From the NCBI GenBank assembly GCA_007123625.1, contig SKKS01000445.1, positions 1 through 9,708 on the forward strand: a stretch of DNA of 9,708 nt, given 5' to 3'. The notes beneath the pieces are model-generated. The model made no database searches and was not told where the DNA came from. It was given only the letters and a program-made list of their open reading frames with translations. This DNA comes from Paracoccaceae bacterium (GTDB lineage Bacteria; Pseudomonadota; Alphaproteobacteria; Rhodobacterales; Rhodobacteraceae). Positions 1 to 6,979 of the stretch are shown piece after piece. The position numbers were made by a program, and so were the translations under genes. The stretch's first letter is position 1. Every line of letters starts with the position of its first letter.

Positions 1-999
1 CATGCGGCGGAAGCTGTCCCAAAAGGGCAGGACGCCGACGAGCAGAAGAAAGCCCGGCAGGAAGATCGCCAGCAGCGCGATGGTCGCACCGATCACCACG
101 TTCGGCGCTGGCCCGAGAACCACGACGAGATAGGCCGCGAAGGTGAAAAGCGGCCCCGGCACCGCCTGCGCCGCGCCATAGCCGGCAAGAAATGCGTCGG
201 GCGAAACCCAGCCCGGCTCCACAACCTCGGCCTGCAAGAGCGGCAGCACGACATGGCCGCCACCGAAGACGAGCGCGCCGGCGCGGTAGAAGCTGTCGAT
301 TACGGCCAGTGTCTGAGCCTGCCCGGAAAGCAGCGGCAGGACGAGGAGCAACACGAAGAAGGCCGTGAGTGCGCCCAGCGCAATGCCTCTCGACACCGGC
401 ATTGCCACCGGGCCGCCGACCGCATCGGCCGTTCCGCGCCCCAGCGCCAGACCCGCCAGAGCGCCCAGAAGGATCGCCGTGACCATGCCGAAGGCGCCGG
501 GCGCAAAGGCCAGCACCACCACCGCGAGGAGTGCGATGCTCGCGCGCTCTCGGTCGGGGCAGAGATTGCGCGCCATGCCCCATACCGCCTGCGCGATGAT
601 CGCCACGGCGACGATCTTCAGCCCATCGAGCGCCCCCGTACCCACCGGCCCGGCAATCGCCGTCGCGGTCAGTGCGAAAACCAGCAGGATCAGCGCCGAT
701 GGCAGGGTGAAAGCCACGAAGGCCGCGAGCGCCCCCGCCCATCCCGCGCGCATCATGCCCAGTGCGAAGCCCACCTGGCTGGAAGCGGGCCCGGGCAGGA
801 ACTGGCACAGCGCCACAAGATCGGCATAGGCCGCATCGCTCAGCCACTTCCGCCGCACAACCAACTCGTCGCGAAAATAGCCCAGATGCGCGATCGGCCC
901 GCCGAACGACGTCAGGCCAAGCTTCAAGAAGGCGGCGAAGACCTCGCCCGGCGTGCCTTGTGCGGGCGGCGTCTCATCCTTGTCGGCCTTGTCCGTCAT
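1..999 (-). CDS. chrA: Chromate transporter ChrA (CHR family), 3' end outside window
   Basis: This inner-membrane CHR-family transporter is expected to export chromate and give chromate resistance. The reading frame is open from an ATG at 999 to the window edge, 333 residues, and the last part of the protein lies outside. The first CHR domain has the family signatures FGGPIAHLGYFR (residues 32-43) and QFLPGPASSQVG (66-77), followed by hydrophobic segments. The second domain begins near FGGGH (245-249) and continues with AVPGPLFTFAAYLG, so this is the long two-domain form. GGAG five bases before the ATG (1005-1008 on the plus strand) supports the start. The ATG overlaps the stop of the upstream PadR frame (ATGA), suggesting translational coupling. 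Substrate is from family knowledge; sulfate or another oxyanion cannot be excluded from sequence. Confidence 0.92.
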   Translation of the reverse strand, partial: MTDKADKDETPPAQGTPGEVFAAFLKLGLTSFGGPIAHLGYFRDELVVRRKWLSDAAYADLVALCQFLPGPASSQVGFALGMMRAGWAGALAAFVAFTLPSALILLVFALTATAIAGPVGTGALDGLKIVAVAIIAQAVWGMARNLCPDRERASIALLAVVVLAFAPGAFGMVTAILLGALAGLALGRGTADAVGGPVAMPVSRGIALGALTAFFVLLLVLPLLSGQAQTLAVIDSFYRAGALVFGGGHVVLPLLQAEVVEPGWVSPDAFLAGYGAAQAVPGPLFTFAAYLVVVLGPAPNVVIGATIALLAIFLPGFLLLVGVLPFWDSFRRM

Positions 1000-1309
1000 T
1001 CTTTCTCCGCGTCGCCCTTGAGTGCCCGCAACCGCTCCCGCGCCACCGCCAGCCCGTCGCGCCCTTTCTTCGTTATCGTGTGGAATTTGCGCGACATGCG
1101 CCGTGCGCGCTCAGTCCGGCTGGTGAGGTAGCCATCCCGCTCCATCTTCGCCAACATCGGAACAGCGTGCCCGGCGAAAGTCGGTAGCCGTGCCGCGCCA
1201 GTTCGTCGATCATCCAATGGCCGTAGACCGGGTGCTCTGCGGCGTGATGCAGGATGTGCAACCGGACCAGCCCGGACAGCAGAGCATGATGCTCCATGCG
1301 CTCGGTCAC
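996..1309 (-). pseudogene. PadR-family transcriptional regulator, frameshifted
   Basis: The first half, from a GTG at 1309, reads MTERMEHHALLSGLVRLHIL and on to GYRLSPGTLF, the winged-helix start of a PadR regulator. The second half continues in another frame as PMLAKMERDGYLTS and ends KGDAEKE at 996. Joined, they give an ordinary PadR protein of about 104 residues with the family junction SPGTL[YF]PML. Restoring one base near 1155-1160 (a missing C before CGATG) repairs the frame, so this is a one-base deletion or a sequencing error. The start could also be the ATG at 1297; AGGTG lies a few bases before the GTG. The stop overlaps the chrA start by 4 bp. PadR genes commonly sit directly before chrA in alphaproteobacteria, so the intact ancestor probably controlled chrA. 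As read, the product would lose the wing and C-terminal helix. Confidence 0.82.
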
Positions 1310-1321
1310 AGGTCACCTGTG
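1307..1321. promoter_or_regulatory. Inverted repeat at the PadR start, possible operator
   Basis: CACAGGT-C-ACCTGTG is a perfect 7-bp inverted repeat around one base. It overlaps the ribosome-binding site and GTG start of the PadR frame. Just upstream (1330-1344) TATC and GATA flank seven bases. PadR proteins bind palindromes near their own start, so either could be the autoregulatory operator. The overlap with AGGTG means part of the symmetry may simply reflect the ribosome-binding site. Confidence 0.3.
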
Positions 1322-1325
1322 CCAT

Positions 1326-2420
1326 TCGGTATCGACTTTAGATAGATCATGCCCTACCCACAACGTCAACGGCGCAACTATCAAAGTCTTCGCCTGTGCA
1401 AACCGCCCTCCCATCGGCCCCGCTCATCCCGTCCAGGGATCTGGGCCAGCCTGGTCTTGTCCAGATGGTTTGCCGGCGCTCTGAGCCACGCAAGTAGCAA
1501 CCAGCCGCCCGCGAGTGGCTGTGTCCGGGCGCTCCGGGATTCAACCAGTTCTTGTCGGGAGTGGGACCGGACATGGTGTGCCATGTTGAGGGACCGATCA
1601 AGGAATGCACATCAGTGCTGCTTATACTCCTCGTCCAGGACCTTGCGCTCCTTGGCCGCGAGTTGTTCGCGACGGTAGGGTTTGCCAAACCGTTTGACCC
1701 CCGGGCTCAAGGCGACCGTGATGGACAATAACGTTTTCGCTGTAGCCCGAGGAAAAAGGAACCTTCGACCCAGGACGCAAGGCGCGCCTCGTCGGCGAGT
1801 TTGCGCCAGTTCATCCCACCGGGTAGCACGATATCGGTGAACTGCGGGTCGAGCCTGGGTAGCTCCCGCAGGATTTCAAGCGCCCGAGGTCCGATTTCCG
1901 GCGCTTTGACCCTGCAGCCCAACGGGTGTGAGAAGACGACGACCTGAATGCGCCAATGATCACACAGATCCGGATCAGGAGAACCAGTAGCAGGCTACGA
2001 GCCAAAAGCTCGCGTCCGAGATTTGGTCCGGATCCGCTGGTCACCATCCCGGCCCGCAGCTTCTGAAAACGCCGCATCACGAGGCCTCACAGAAGACCGC
2101 ACTCGATCACGCGTCAGTCGGATCAAAAACTTCTTGCACTACAGGCGGCAGCCACAGAAGCAGGCTACATGGGGCCGCTCGTCTGTGGGCTTTGCTCCCG
2201 CCAGGGTGGGTCATTTCAAAATGGTCACGCCGGGTCAGTTTCCGATGCAGATTGACACAGGCGGGGGATGGGTCTGCTCATCCCCTCCAGATAACACACT
2301 GGATTCAGAAAAATAATACCTCGCGTGATCTATGCGACAGAGCCATCAAGAGGCACAATGCGGCAAGGCCGTGGAAGCGGTGACGTTTCTGGGGATTGAT
2401 CCGCCAGAACTGCCCATGGA
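1326..2420. other. About 1.1 kb without an intact gene; decayed sequence
   Basis: No frame here gives a complete recognisable protein. The minus strand has two overlapping protein-like stretches (1612-1990, listed separately). Around 2208-2241 on the plus strand GGGTCATTT and GGGTCAGTTT repeat 24 bp apart. That pattern resembles the terminal repeats seen beyond istB in IS21-family elements, but no istA or istB is present, so the link is only suggestive. A ten-base direct repeat, AGCAGGCTAC, occurs at 1989-1998 and 2159-2168. I read the stretch as a graveyard of old insertions between chrA/padR and the tRNA gene. Confidence 0.5.
1612..1990 (-). pseudogene. Unrecognised coding remnant in two frames
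   Basis: One minus-strand frame, from about 1990 to 1707, reads WRIQVVVFSHPLG, then GPRALEILRELPRLDPQFTD and GMNWRKLADEARLASWVEG. Its leucine/arginine-rich, codon-regular look is protein-like. A second frame takes over and ends at 1612 with GVKRFGKPYRREQ followed by a charged helix ending DEEYKQH. The change of frame near 1720-1760 and the lack of a start suggest a broken gene. I do not recognise the family. The first part faintly recalls the central region of tyrosine recombinases, which would suit a site beside a tRNA gene, but no catalytic R-H-R-Y pattern can be placed. Both pieces could also be chance open frames in GC-rich DNA. Confidence 0.25.
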
Positions 2421-2721
2421 ATGCGGCGGATGACCTGCGGGCACTGCGCCGCGCCCGTCCCGGCGTTTGTTGGTTTCAACGGGGCGGGCATTCATTGCGG
2501 GGGCGCAGGGATGGAGCAGAACCCGGATTTGCACTTGTGGCGTGCTGTTCTGGTGGCGGGTCTGGATGACGCGGGCGAAAGCGAAAACCCCGCAAGATGT
2601 TGCATGGACAGGATCACGCAACTTCGTGGCAGTCTGTCATCTTGCGCAAGCTGAGCCGCAAGCGGTACTGCGCGCGTATCGACCGTTCCGGTTTATGCGT
2701 TTGGGCAAGGTCTCGGCGTGA
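2421..2721 (+). pseudogene. Small hypothetical protein gene, frameshifted
   Basis: From an ATG at 2421 the frame reads MRRMTCGHCAAPVPAF, with a CxxC pair, then GMEQNPDLHLWRAVLVAGLD. Near 2585-2600 the sense continues one frame over as QDVAWTGSRNFVAVCHLAQA and runs to a TGA at 2719-2721. The two parts resemble successive halves of small alphaproteobacterial proteins of phage or island origin that carry an LWRAVLxxALxDA segment followed by a WxGSRDFxxVCxLA segment. That resemblance is from memory and unverified. A one-base insertion relative to the ancestor would explain the break. A possible upstream part (VTFLGIDPPELPMECGG, ending in a stop just after 2421) is in yet another frame. Function unknown. 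Confidence 0.4.
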
Positions 2722-2815
2722 CTTTTCGGTTTTCTTTTTGATGGGGCGATAGGTGGGCAGACGTCAAATTCAGCCCATTTAATTTTCTTTATTTTCATAA
2801 TCTTAGCGGCAAAAC
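2722..2815. other. AT-rich spacer between small remnant and tRNA-Gly
   Basis: This stretch is much more AT-rich than its surroundings, with runs such as AATTTTCTTTATTTTCATAA. No gene or GC-rich terminator hairpin is visible. It lies immediately 3' of the tRNA gene and may act as its termination region. Confidence 0.35.
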
Positions 2816-2889
2816 TGGAGCGGGTGAAGGGAATCGAACCCTCGTCTGGAGCTTGGGAAGCTCTCGCTCTACCATTGAGCTACACCCGC
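2816..2889 (-). tRNA. tRNA-Gly (anticodon CCC)
   Basis: The minus strand folds as a full cloverleaf. The acceptor stem GCGGGTG pairs with CACCCGC, the D arm is GCTCAATGGTAGAGC, and the anticodon loop TTCCCAA places CCC at 34-36. The T arm contains GGTTCGATTCC, and the 3' CCA is encoded (2818-2816). It closely resembles bacterial glyU-type genes. The 3' end faces the decayed region to the left, the side where integrative elements using tRNA-Gly would insert. I found no second copy of the tRNA 3' end within the window. AT-rich DNA (2780-2810) lies just beyond the 3' end. Confidence 0.95.
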
Positions 2890-3016
2890 TTTTCACGCCC
2901 GATATCATCATCACTCCTTGATACGCAAGAGCCTTCGTGGCTCGCCAGAGGGCTGTCGACCGGAATGCCGTCCCATGCCGCTACGCACCTGTGGTCGGCG
3001 AATCGGTCGCTTTCCG

Positions 3017-3907
3017 CCAGGGTGTGTCGACAATCATCTTGATGCAATCAAGGCAGCGGCAAGGTTCCAACTGGCTGTGTAGCTGCAATCGGTTTTGTCG
3101 TAGCGTGTTGCTATGGCCCTGAGTTCCTTGATGTTCGCGAAGTAGTTTTCGACCAGATCGGTGTCGCCATTTGTAGGCGTCGGCGTCATAGTCGCGATGA
3201 TGCTTGCGGTTCGTTTCCGGCGGGATCACGGCAGTTGTGCCACGCGTGTCCAGTTCTTTCAGGAGCCAATTCGCATCGAACGATCTATCCGCCAGAAGCG
3301 TGCCGAAAGAGACATCCCGGATCGGGGGTGCTACGCCTTTCATATCATGCGCCTGACCGGGCAGCAGCAGAAAGCGGACCAGGTTGCCAGGCGCATCGAC
3401 CAGACCCACGATCCTGGTCGTCAGGCCGCCACGCGAGCACCCGATGGCATGAGCCGTTCGCCATTGTCTCTCGGACCATCAATGGCGTTGCAATGGCTCA
3501 CCCCCCGTTTGCGCCGGTTGCCTTCTGGTGAACCTGACCGATGATGCCGTCAATGAGCGCGTATTCAAGGTCGGGGTCTCCGCTCATGGCATTGAAAAGA
3601 CGCTCGAATACGCCAGCCTTTGCCCATCTGCGAAACCTCCGGAACTGGCTGTTCCAGTTACCGAAGGCGGGCGGCAGGTCGCGCCATGATGAACCGGTCC
3701 GAACCCGCCAGAAGACTGCTTCCAGAAACAGGCGATTATCCGTCGCCGTCGCCCCCGCGTCGCTCGCCTTTCCACGCAGATGTGGCGCAAGCCGCTGCCA
3801 TACATGATCCGTCACCACATAGCGCTGCTTGTTCCTTCAAGCCTCCATTGGGAAGTTTGAATCACAAATCAGACTTGATGGGAATCCTGATTGTCCACAG
3901 GCCCTGG
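3017..3907 (-). mobile_element. Degenerate IS5-family (IS427-like) insertion sequence with terminal inverted repeats
   Basis: The ends carry imperfect 20-bp inverted repeats: CCAGGGTGTGTCGACAATCA at 3017-3036, and at 3888-3907 a sequence whose complement reads CCAGGGCCTGTGGACAATCA (17 of 20 matching). The element is 891 bp, normal for this group, and its transposase frame ends inside the left repeat. No target duplication is obvious, consistent with an old insertion. The right end lies four bases past the stop codon of the response-regulator gene, and the left end 127 bp from tRNA-Gly. It therefore separates the two-component system from whatever originally followed it. Confidence 0.75.
3034..3818 (-). 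pseudogene. IS5-family transposase, broken over three frames
   Basis: The N-terminal part (from 3818; GTG GTG ACG, no clear start) reads TDHVWQRLAPHLRGKASD, then FWRVRTGSSWRDLPPAFGNW and ALIDGIIGQVHQKATGANGG. The aspartate of ALIDG is the first catalytic residue. A stop follows at 3498. A second frame gives AIGCSRGGLTTRIVGLVD, LLPGQAHD and LLADRSFD (second catalytic Asp), then IPPETNRK. The final part, LVENYFANIKELRAIATRYD to ALIASR, is in a third frame and includes the Glu of LVENYF; it stops at 3034. All three parts of the DDE core remain recognisable, but at least two frame changes inactivate the gene. This exceeds the single programmed shift used by some IS427-group elements. Confidence 0.85.
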
Positions 3908-3911
3908 GTGT

Positions 3912-4556
3912 TCAGTCACGGTCCGGCGCCCCAAGGCCCAGTCGCGCTGCATGCCAGGAAGCTTCGGCCCGCGATGAAATACCAAGCTTGCGATAGACGT
4001 CCTTGATGTATCCGGCGATGGTGTTCTCTGACAACTGCAACGTCTGCGCGACTTCGACATTGCGCAGCCCGCGCCCGATAAGGCCCAGCACCTCGCGTTC
4101 GCGGACGGTCAGCCGATCATCGGGTGCGCTGGGGCCGGTGCGCTGGAAATGCTGCATGATCCGGCGCGCCACCGAAGGTGCCAGGGCCGGAATACCGGCC
4201 ACCACCTGTTCAAGCTGCATGACCAGCAGGTCGCGGGGCTGTTCTTTCAGCAGATAGCCATGTGCGCCTGCCGACAGCGCCCCGACGATGGATGCATCAT
4301 CGCCCATCACGGTTGTAACGACGCACACAGCGCTGGGCTGCGTCTGACGCAGCTTGCGCAGAACATCCAGCCCCGAGCCATCAGGCAGACCCAGATCAAT
4401 CAAAGCAAGATCATAGTTGGCGCGGGCACATTGCGCCAGACCCGCAGACTGGCTGCTAGCCTCGTGCACGGTGGCATCCGGGAAGGCGGCTGTCACGATC
4501 CCGGACAGCCAGCGAAGGGTTTCGTTCAGATCCTCGACGATGAGCACCTTGGTCAT
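3912..4556 (-). CDS. NarL/LuxR-family response regulator
   Basis: The 214-residue cytoplasmic protein begins MTKVLIVED. The receiver domain (1-120) has the acidic pair E8/D9, phospho-acceptor D54 in LALIDLGLPDGSG, T81/T82 and K104 in GYLLKE, so it looks competent for phosphorylation. The C-terminal LuxR helix-turn-helix (about 148-207) contains LTVREREVLGLIGRGLRNVE and LSENTIAGYIKDVYRKLGIS. The start is set by AGGAGG six bases upstream (4563-4568) and by the 4-bp ATGA overlap with the kinase stop. A longer frame to 4604 is the tail of the kinase gene read in another frame. Kinase and regulator are clearly one operon and a cognate pair. The target is probably the divergent lipoprotein/Slam operon, inferred from context. 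Confidence 0.93.
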   Translation of the reverse strand: MTKVLIVEDLNETLRWLSGIVTAAFPDATVHEASSQSAGLAQCARANYDLALIDLGLPDGSGLDVLRKLRQTQPSAVCVVTTVMGDDASIVGALSAGAHGYLLKEQPRDLLVMQLEQVVAGIPALAPSVARRIMQHFQRTGPSAPDDRLTVREREVLGLIGRGLRNVEVAQTLQLSENTIAGYIKDVYRKLGISSRAEASWHAARLGLGAPDRD

Positions 4557-6751
4557 GGGGCGCCTCCTGTGTTGGCGCTCAGGGGGATTTCCGCCGTCAT
4601 GCATGTGCCTGTTGAACCGCTGTCGATCCGCAGGGCCCCGCCCACAGCCTGCATCCGGTCCCGCAGATTGGCCAGACCGTTGCCATGCCGGACCTGGGCC
4701 GGGCAGAACCCCTTACCCTCATCGGTGACGCATACCAGAATCTGACCCTCGGCGACCCTGACCAACACTGTGATCAGCGAAGGCGCGGCATGTTTCAGCG
4801 CGTTCTGAACGGCCTCGCGGATGATGGAGCGCAGTATATGCGCCGTCTGCAGGGTCAGGGCGACGGCCTGCGCGTTCTCGACCTGCCAGCGCATCGTCAC
4901 CCCCGCCACAAACAACTGTTCGGCGATCCGGGCGCGCAGATCGGCCAGCATTTCGTCAAAGGACATGTCCGGGTTCGAGGCATTGTTGATGATGTCCCGC
5001 AAATCCGTCAATGTTTCGCGGATCAACAGGTCCTTGCGGGTAAGGTCCGGGCTGTGCAGCGCGGCCAACAGTTGCACCCCGATATTGTCATGGATGTCGC
5101 GCGCGATCCGCGCGCGTTCTTCGGACACGCCCCTTTCATGCGCCGCGCGGCTTTCCATGGCCTGTGCGAGCATGGCAGTCAGTTCCCTTGCACGCTCAAG
5201 ATCGCGCGCCGAAAACAGCCTGCGCCCGCCATCGGCGTAGCGCAGCTCGACAGGAGGCAAAGCGCCGATCGCGGGAATGGCCAGCCAAAGCCCGTCCTCG
5301 CGCAAGGCCGGGGCGCTGGCGGGTTCGGCGCAGGCAATTTCCAGAGGGTTGAACATTTGGGCCAGAAGCGTGTGCCAACGGTGCTGCTGATCCCGTTCGG
5401 GTGGGGTCAGGGCAACATCCATGATCATCCGGAACCGCGCGGCGCGCGGTGGGTCCTTGCGGTGCAGCACCCAACGCCCCAGGCTGTCACGCAAGGGTAG
5501 CCAGAGCAGTGCCACGATCAGCAGCGACAGGGCGAAGGCAGGCGCGCGTTCATCCACGATGGTAAAGATCATGATCGCATCGATCCCCAACAACAGGATC
5601 CCGCCGACCACATAGAAAAGGATGCGAAAGGCCCAGGTTTCGAGCTGGAACAGCTGAAAGCGCGCGACGCCCAGGGCCACGCCAAGATAGACCAGCAGGA
5701 AGAACACGAAAGCCACACCCTGCGACAGAAAAGCCGTTGTGCCCAGCAGGTGCGGCCCGATGACGGTCACCACAAAAGCGCCCGACCCCACCAGCACTGC
5801 CAGCCCCAGCCAGGACAACGCCGCACGGTCGCGCAAGTCGCCGCGCGTGGCCCGGAATTGCATCGCCACAAGGGTCATGATGGCCAGCAGCGCCAGGATA
5901 ACCCCAAGATGAATGCCGATGGCTGGGCTTTCGATCTGCCCCAGATACGCAAGTGCAAACCAAAGCCCCAGGACGAAAACCGGGACCGTCAGCCATCGCG
6001 GAGCAAACAGGCGGCGCGGATAGACCATGAACAGGCCGATCATGCCCATACCAAAGACAAATGCGCCCAGGTGGTTCAACGCCGAGAGCATGTGAAAAAG
6101 CCCGCCAGGAAGCGCCAGTTCCCGCGTTGAATAGATTGCCGCCGCAAAGGCGGAGACCATGAGTCCCAGGCCGCTGAATGCAAGGCAGCGTGTCGCCCAG
6201 TCGGCTCTGCACAAGGCCCAGATCCAGGCCCCGATCCACAGCCCACCTAATCCTACCGCGATTTGCAGCCAGAAGGCAAAGGGGAAGCTGCCGATGGGGC
6301 GCTGTTGTGCCGGTTGGAGCGTGTGATGACGACTGCCTCCGGGCAGCTGGATTTCAAGCGTAACCGGGCCTGCGTTCAGCATCCGCGCGATTCTGTCCTG
6401 GCGGGCGAAAAAGACGCGCATGGCTGCATAGCTTTCCAGCACATCGGGTTCTTCGATCAGGTCGGCAGGCGACAAGGTCAGGGTTTCGCCCGCGGCATCG
6501 GTCAGCGAGACAAGCGACGCGATACCAGCTGTGACCTCCATGCTGGCCAACTCGGCCGCGGGGCTTGCGGCGATCAAAGCTTCGATCCGAACACCCTCGG
6601 ACCGGGCGAGGATCGCGCTCGGGGTCTGAGGTGTCAGGCGCAGCCCCAGAAAGCGCTGATCCATGGCTAGCCACAGGGTCAGGGCGGCCAGGACAAAGCT
6701 GCCCGCGACAAGGATGGATATTTTGATGGCCGGTGGAATGCGGACTGGCAA
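4553..6751 (-). CDS. Polytopic membrane sensor histidine kinase (HisKA_3, NarX/DesK type)
   Basis: The 732-residue kinase has one membrane segment at 8-29, then an extracytoplasmic region of about 125 residues (31-155). A block of roughly nine hydrophobic segments follows between 156 and 420. A cytoplasmic linker, coiled-coil-like at 515-545, leads into the catalytic core. The dimerisation/phosphorylation box EERARIARDIHDNIGVQLL places the phospho-acceptor at H554. The HATPase domain shows REAVQNALKHA (N650), TDEGKGF (677-682) and GNGLANLRDRM (690-700). The short HATPase and HisKA_3 box mark it as the partner class of NarL/LuxR regulators. The frame starts with TTG at 6751, poorly supported by a ribosome-binding site. 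No ATG lies between the upstream stop and residue 30, so TTG or an upstream CTG is the likely start. Signal unknown; the fold recalls 7TM-type sensors. Confidence 0.9.
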   Translation of the reverse strand: MPVRIPPAIKISILVAGSFVLAALTLWLAMDQRFLGLRLTPQTPSAILARSEGVRIEALIAASPAAELASMEVTAGIASLVSLTDAAGETLTLSPADLIEEPDVLESYAAMRVFFARQDRIARMLNAGPVTLEIQLPGGSRHHTLQPAQQRPIGSFPFAFWLQIAVGLGGLWIGAWIWALCRADWATRCLAFSGLGLMVSAFAAAIYSTRELALPGGLFHMLSALNHLGAFVFGMGMIGLFMVYPRRLFAPRWLTVPVFVLGLWFALAYLGQIESPAIGIHLGVILALLAIMTLVAMQFRATRGDLRDRAALSWLGLAVLVGSGAFVVTVIGPHLLGTTAFLSQGVAFVFFLLVYLGVALGVARFQLFQLETWAFRILFYVVGGILLLGIDAIMIFTIVDERAPAFALSLLIVALLWLPLRDSLGRWVLHRKDPPRAARFRMIMDVALTPPERDQQHRWHTLLAQMFNPLEIACAEPASAPALREDGLWLAIPAIGALPPVELRYADGGRRLFSARDLERARELTAMLAQAMESRAAHERGVSEERARIARDIHDNIGVQLLAALHSPDLTRKDLLIRETLTDLRDIINNASNPDMSFDEMLADLRARIAEQLFVAGVTMRWQVENAQAVALTLQTAHILRSIIREAVQNALKHAAPSLITVLVRVAEGQILVCVTDEGKGFCPAQVRHGNGLANLRDRMQAVGGALRIDSGSTGTCMTAEIPLSANTGGAP

Positions 6752-6862
6752 TGGAGCGACACCCGGTTCGGACAGGCGGTTCTGGGGGAAAGGTCAGGCA
6801 ATCGGAAACAGCCCAAGCTTATCCTGCCTCGTAACAATAGCAATCGGGGAAAGCGGCTTTGT

Positions 6863-6880
6863 CCCCCCTGTTCAGGGGGG
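6863..6880. promoter_or_regulatory. 8-2-8 inverted repeat, candidate response-regulator operator
   Basis: CCCCCCTG-TT-CAGGGGGG has perfect 8-bp arms around two bases. It sits 112 bp from the kinase start and 100 bp from the lipoprotein start. NarL-type regulators bind inverted heptamers with a 2-bp spacer (the 7-2-7 arrangement), so the geometry suits the NarL-type regulator encoded next door. The bases differ from the NarL consensus. A two-base loop and no following T-run make a transcription terminator unlikely. Confidence 0.5.
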
Positions 6881-6969
6881 TGACGCCGTGCGGGTCATTC
6901 GTAACGTGTCAGTGGTCAGGGCAGGGTTCCGGCGGACTGCCTTCTACCCTGTCCAAAGTGACCTATTCC

Positions 6970-6974
6970 GGAGG
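6970..6974 (+). promoter_or_regulatory. Shine-Dalgarno site of the lipoprotein gene
   Basis: GGAGG lies five bases before the ATG at 6980. It fixes this start, from which the lipoprotein signal peptide begins immediately. Confidence 0.85.
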
Positions 6975-6979
6975 AAAAG

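Larger units (their letters stand above)
6752..6979. promoter_or_regulatory. Divergent control region between kinase and lipoprotein genes
   Basis: This 228-bp gap separates two divergent operons and must hold both promoters. It contains the strong inverted repeat at 6863-6880 (listed separately), short repeats of GCAATCGG at 6799-6806 and 6840-6847, and a clear ribosome-binding site for the lipoprotein. I could not assign convincing -35/-10 boxes on either strand, which fits activator-dependent promoters. Confidence 0.6.

Noticed and set aside
253..1131. Long plus-strand open frame of 292 codons
   Set aside because: It lies antisense to chrA in the codon-aligned frame. Its product is Arg/His/Gln-rich with no family pattern, while the minus strand gives a clear CHR transporter.
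1989..2168. AGCAGGCTAC direct repeat as an attachment or iteron signal
   Set aside because: Only two ten-base copies 170 bp apart with no further structure; could be chance.
2816..2860. Attachment-site duplication of the tRNA-Gly 3' end
   Set aside because: I saw no second copy of this sequence elsewhere in the window, so an integration site cannot be claimed.
3009..3916. Target-site duplication around the left IS element
   Set aside because: The bases flanking the two inverted repeats (ending TTCCG on the left, starting GTGT on the right) do not match.
4685..5500. Plus-strand open frame of 271 codons opposite the kinase
   Set aside because: Antisense shadow of the kinase catalytic region; no recognisable domain or ribosome-binding site.
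5550..6239. Minus-strand open frame of 229 codons within the kinase gene
   Set aside because: Out-of-frame shadow of the membrane block; the in-frame kinase is continuous here.
6861..6882. Rho-independent terminator at the GC-rich hairpin
   Set aside because: The loop is only two bases, no T-run follows on either strand, and it sits between two divergent gene starts rather than after a gene.
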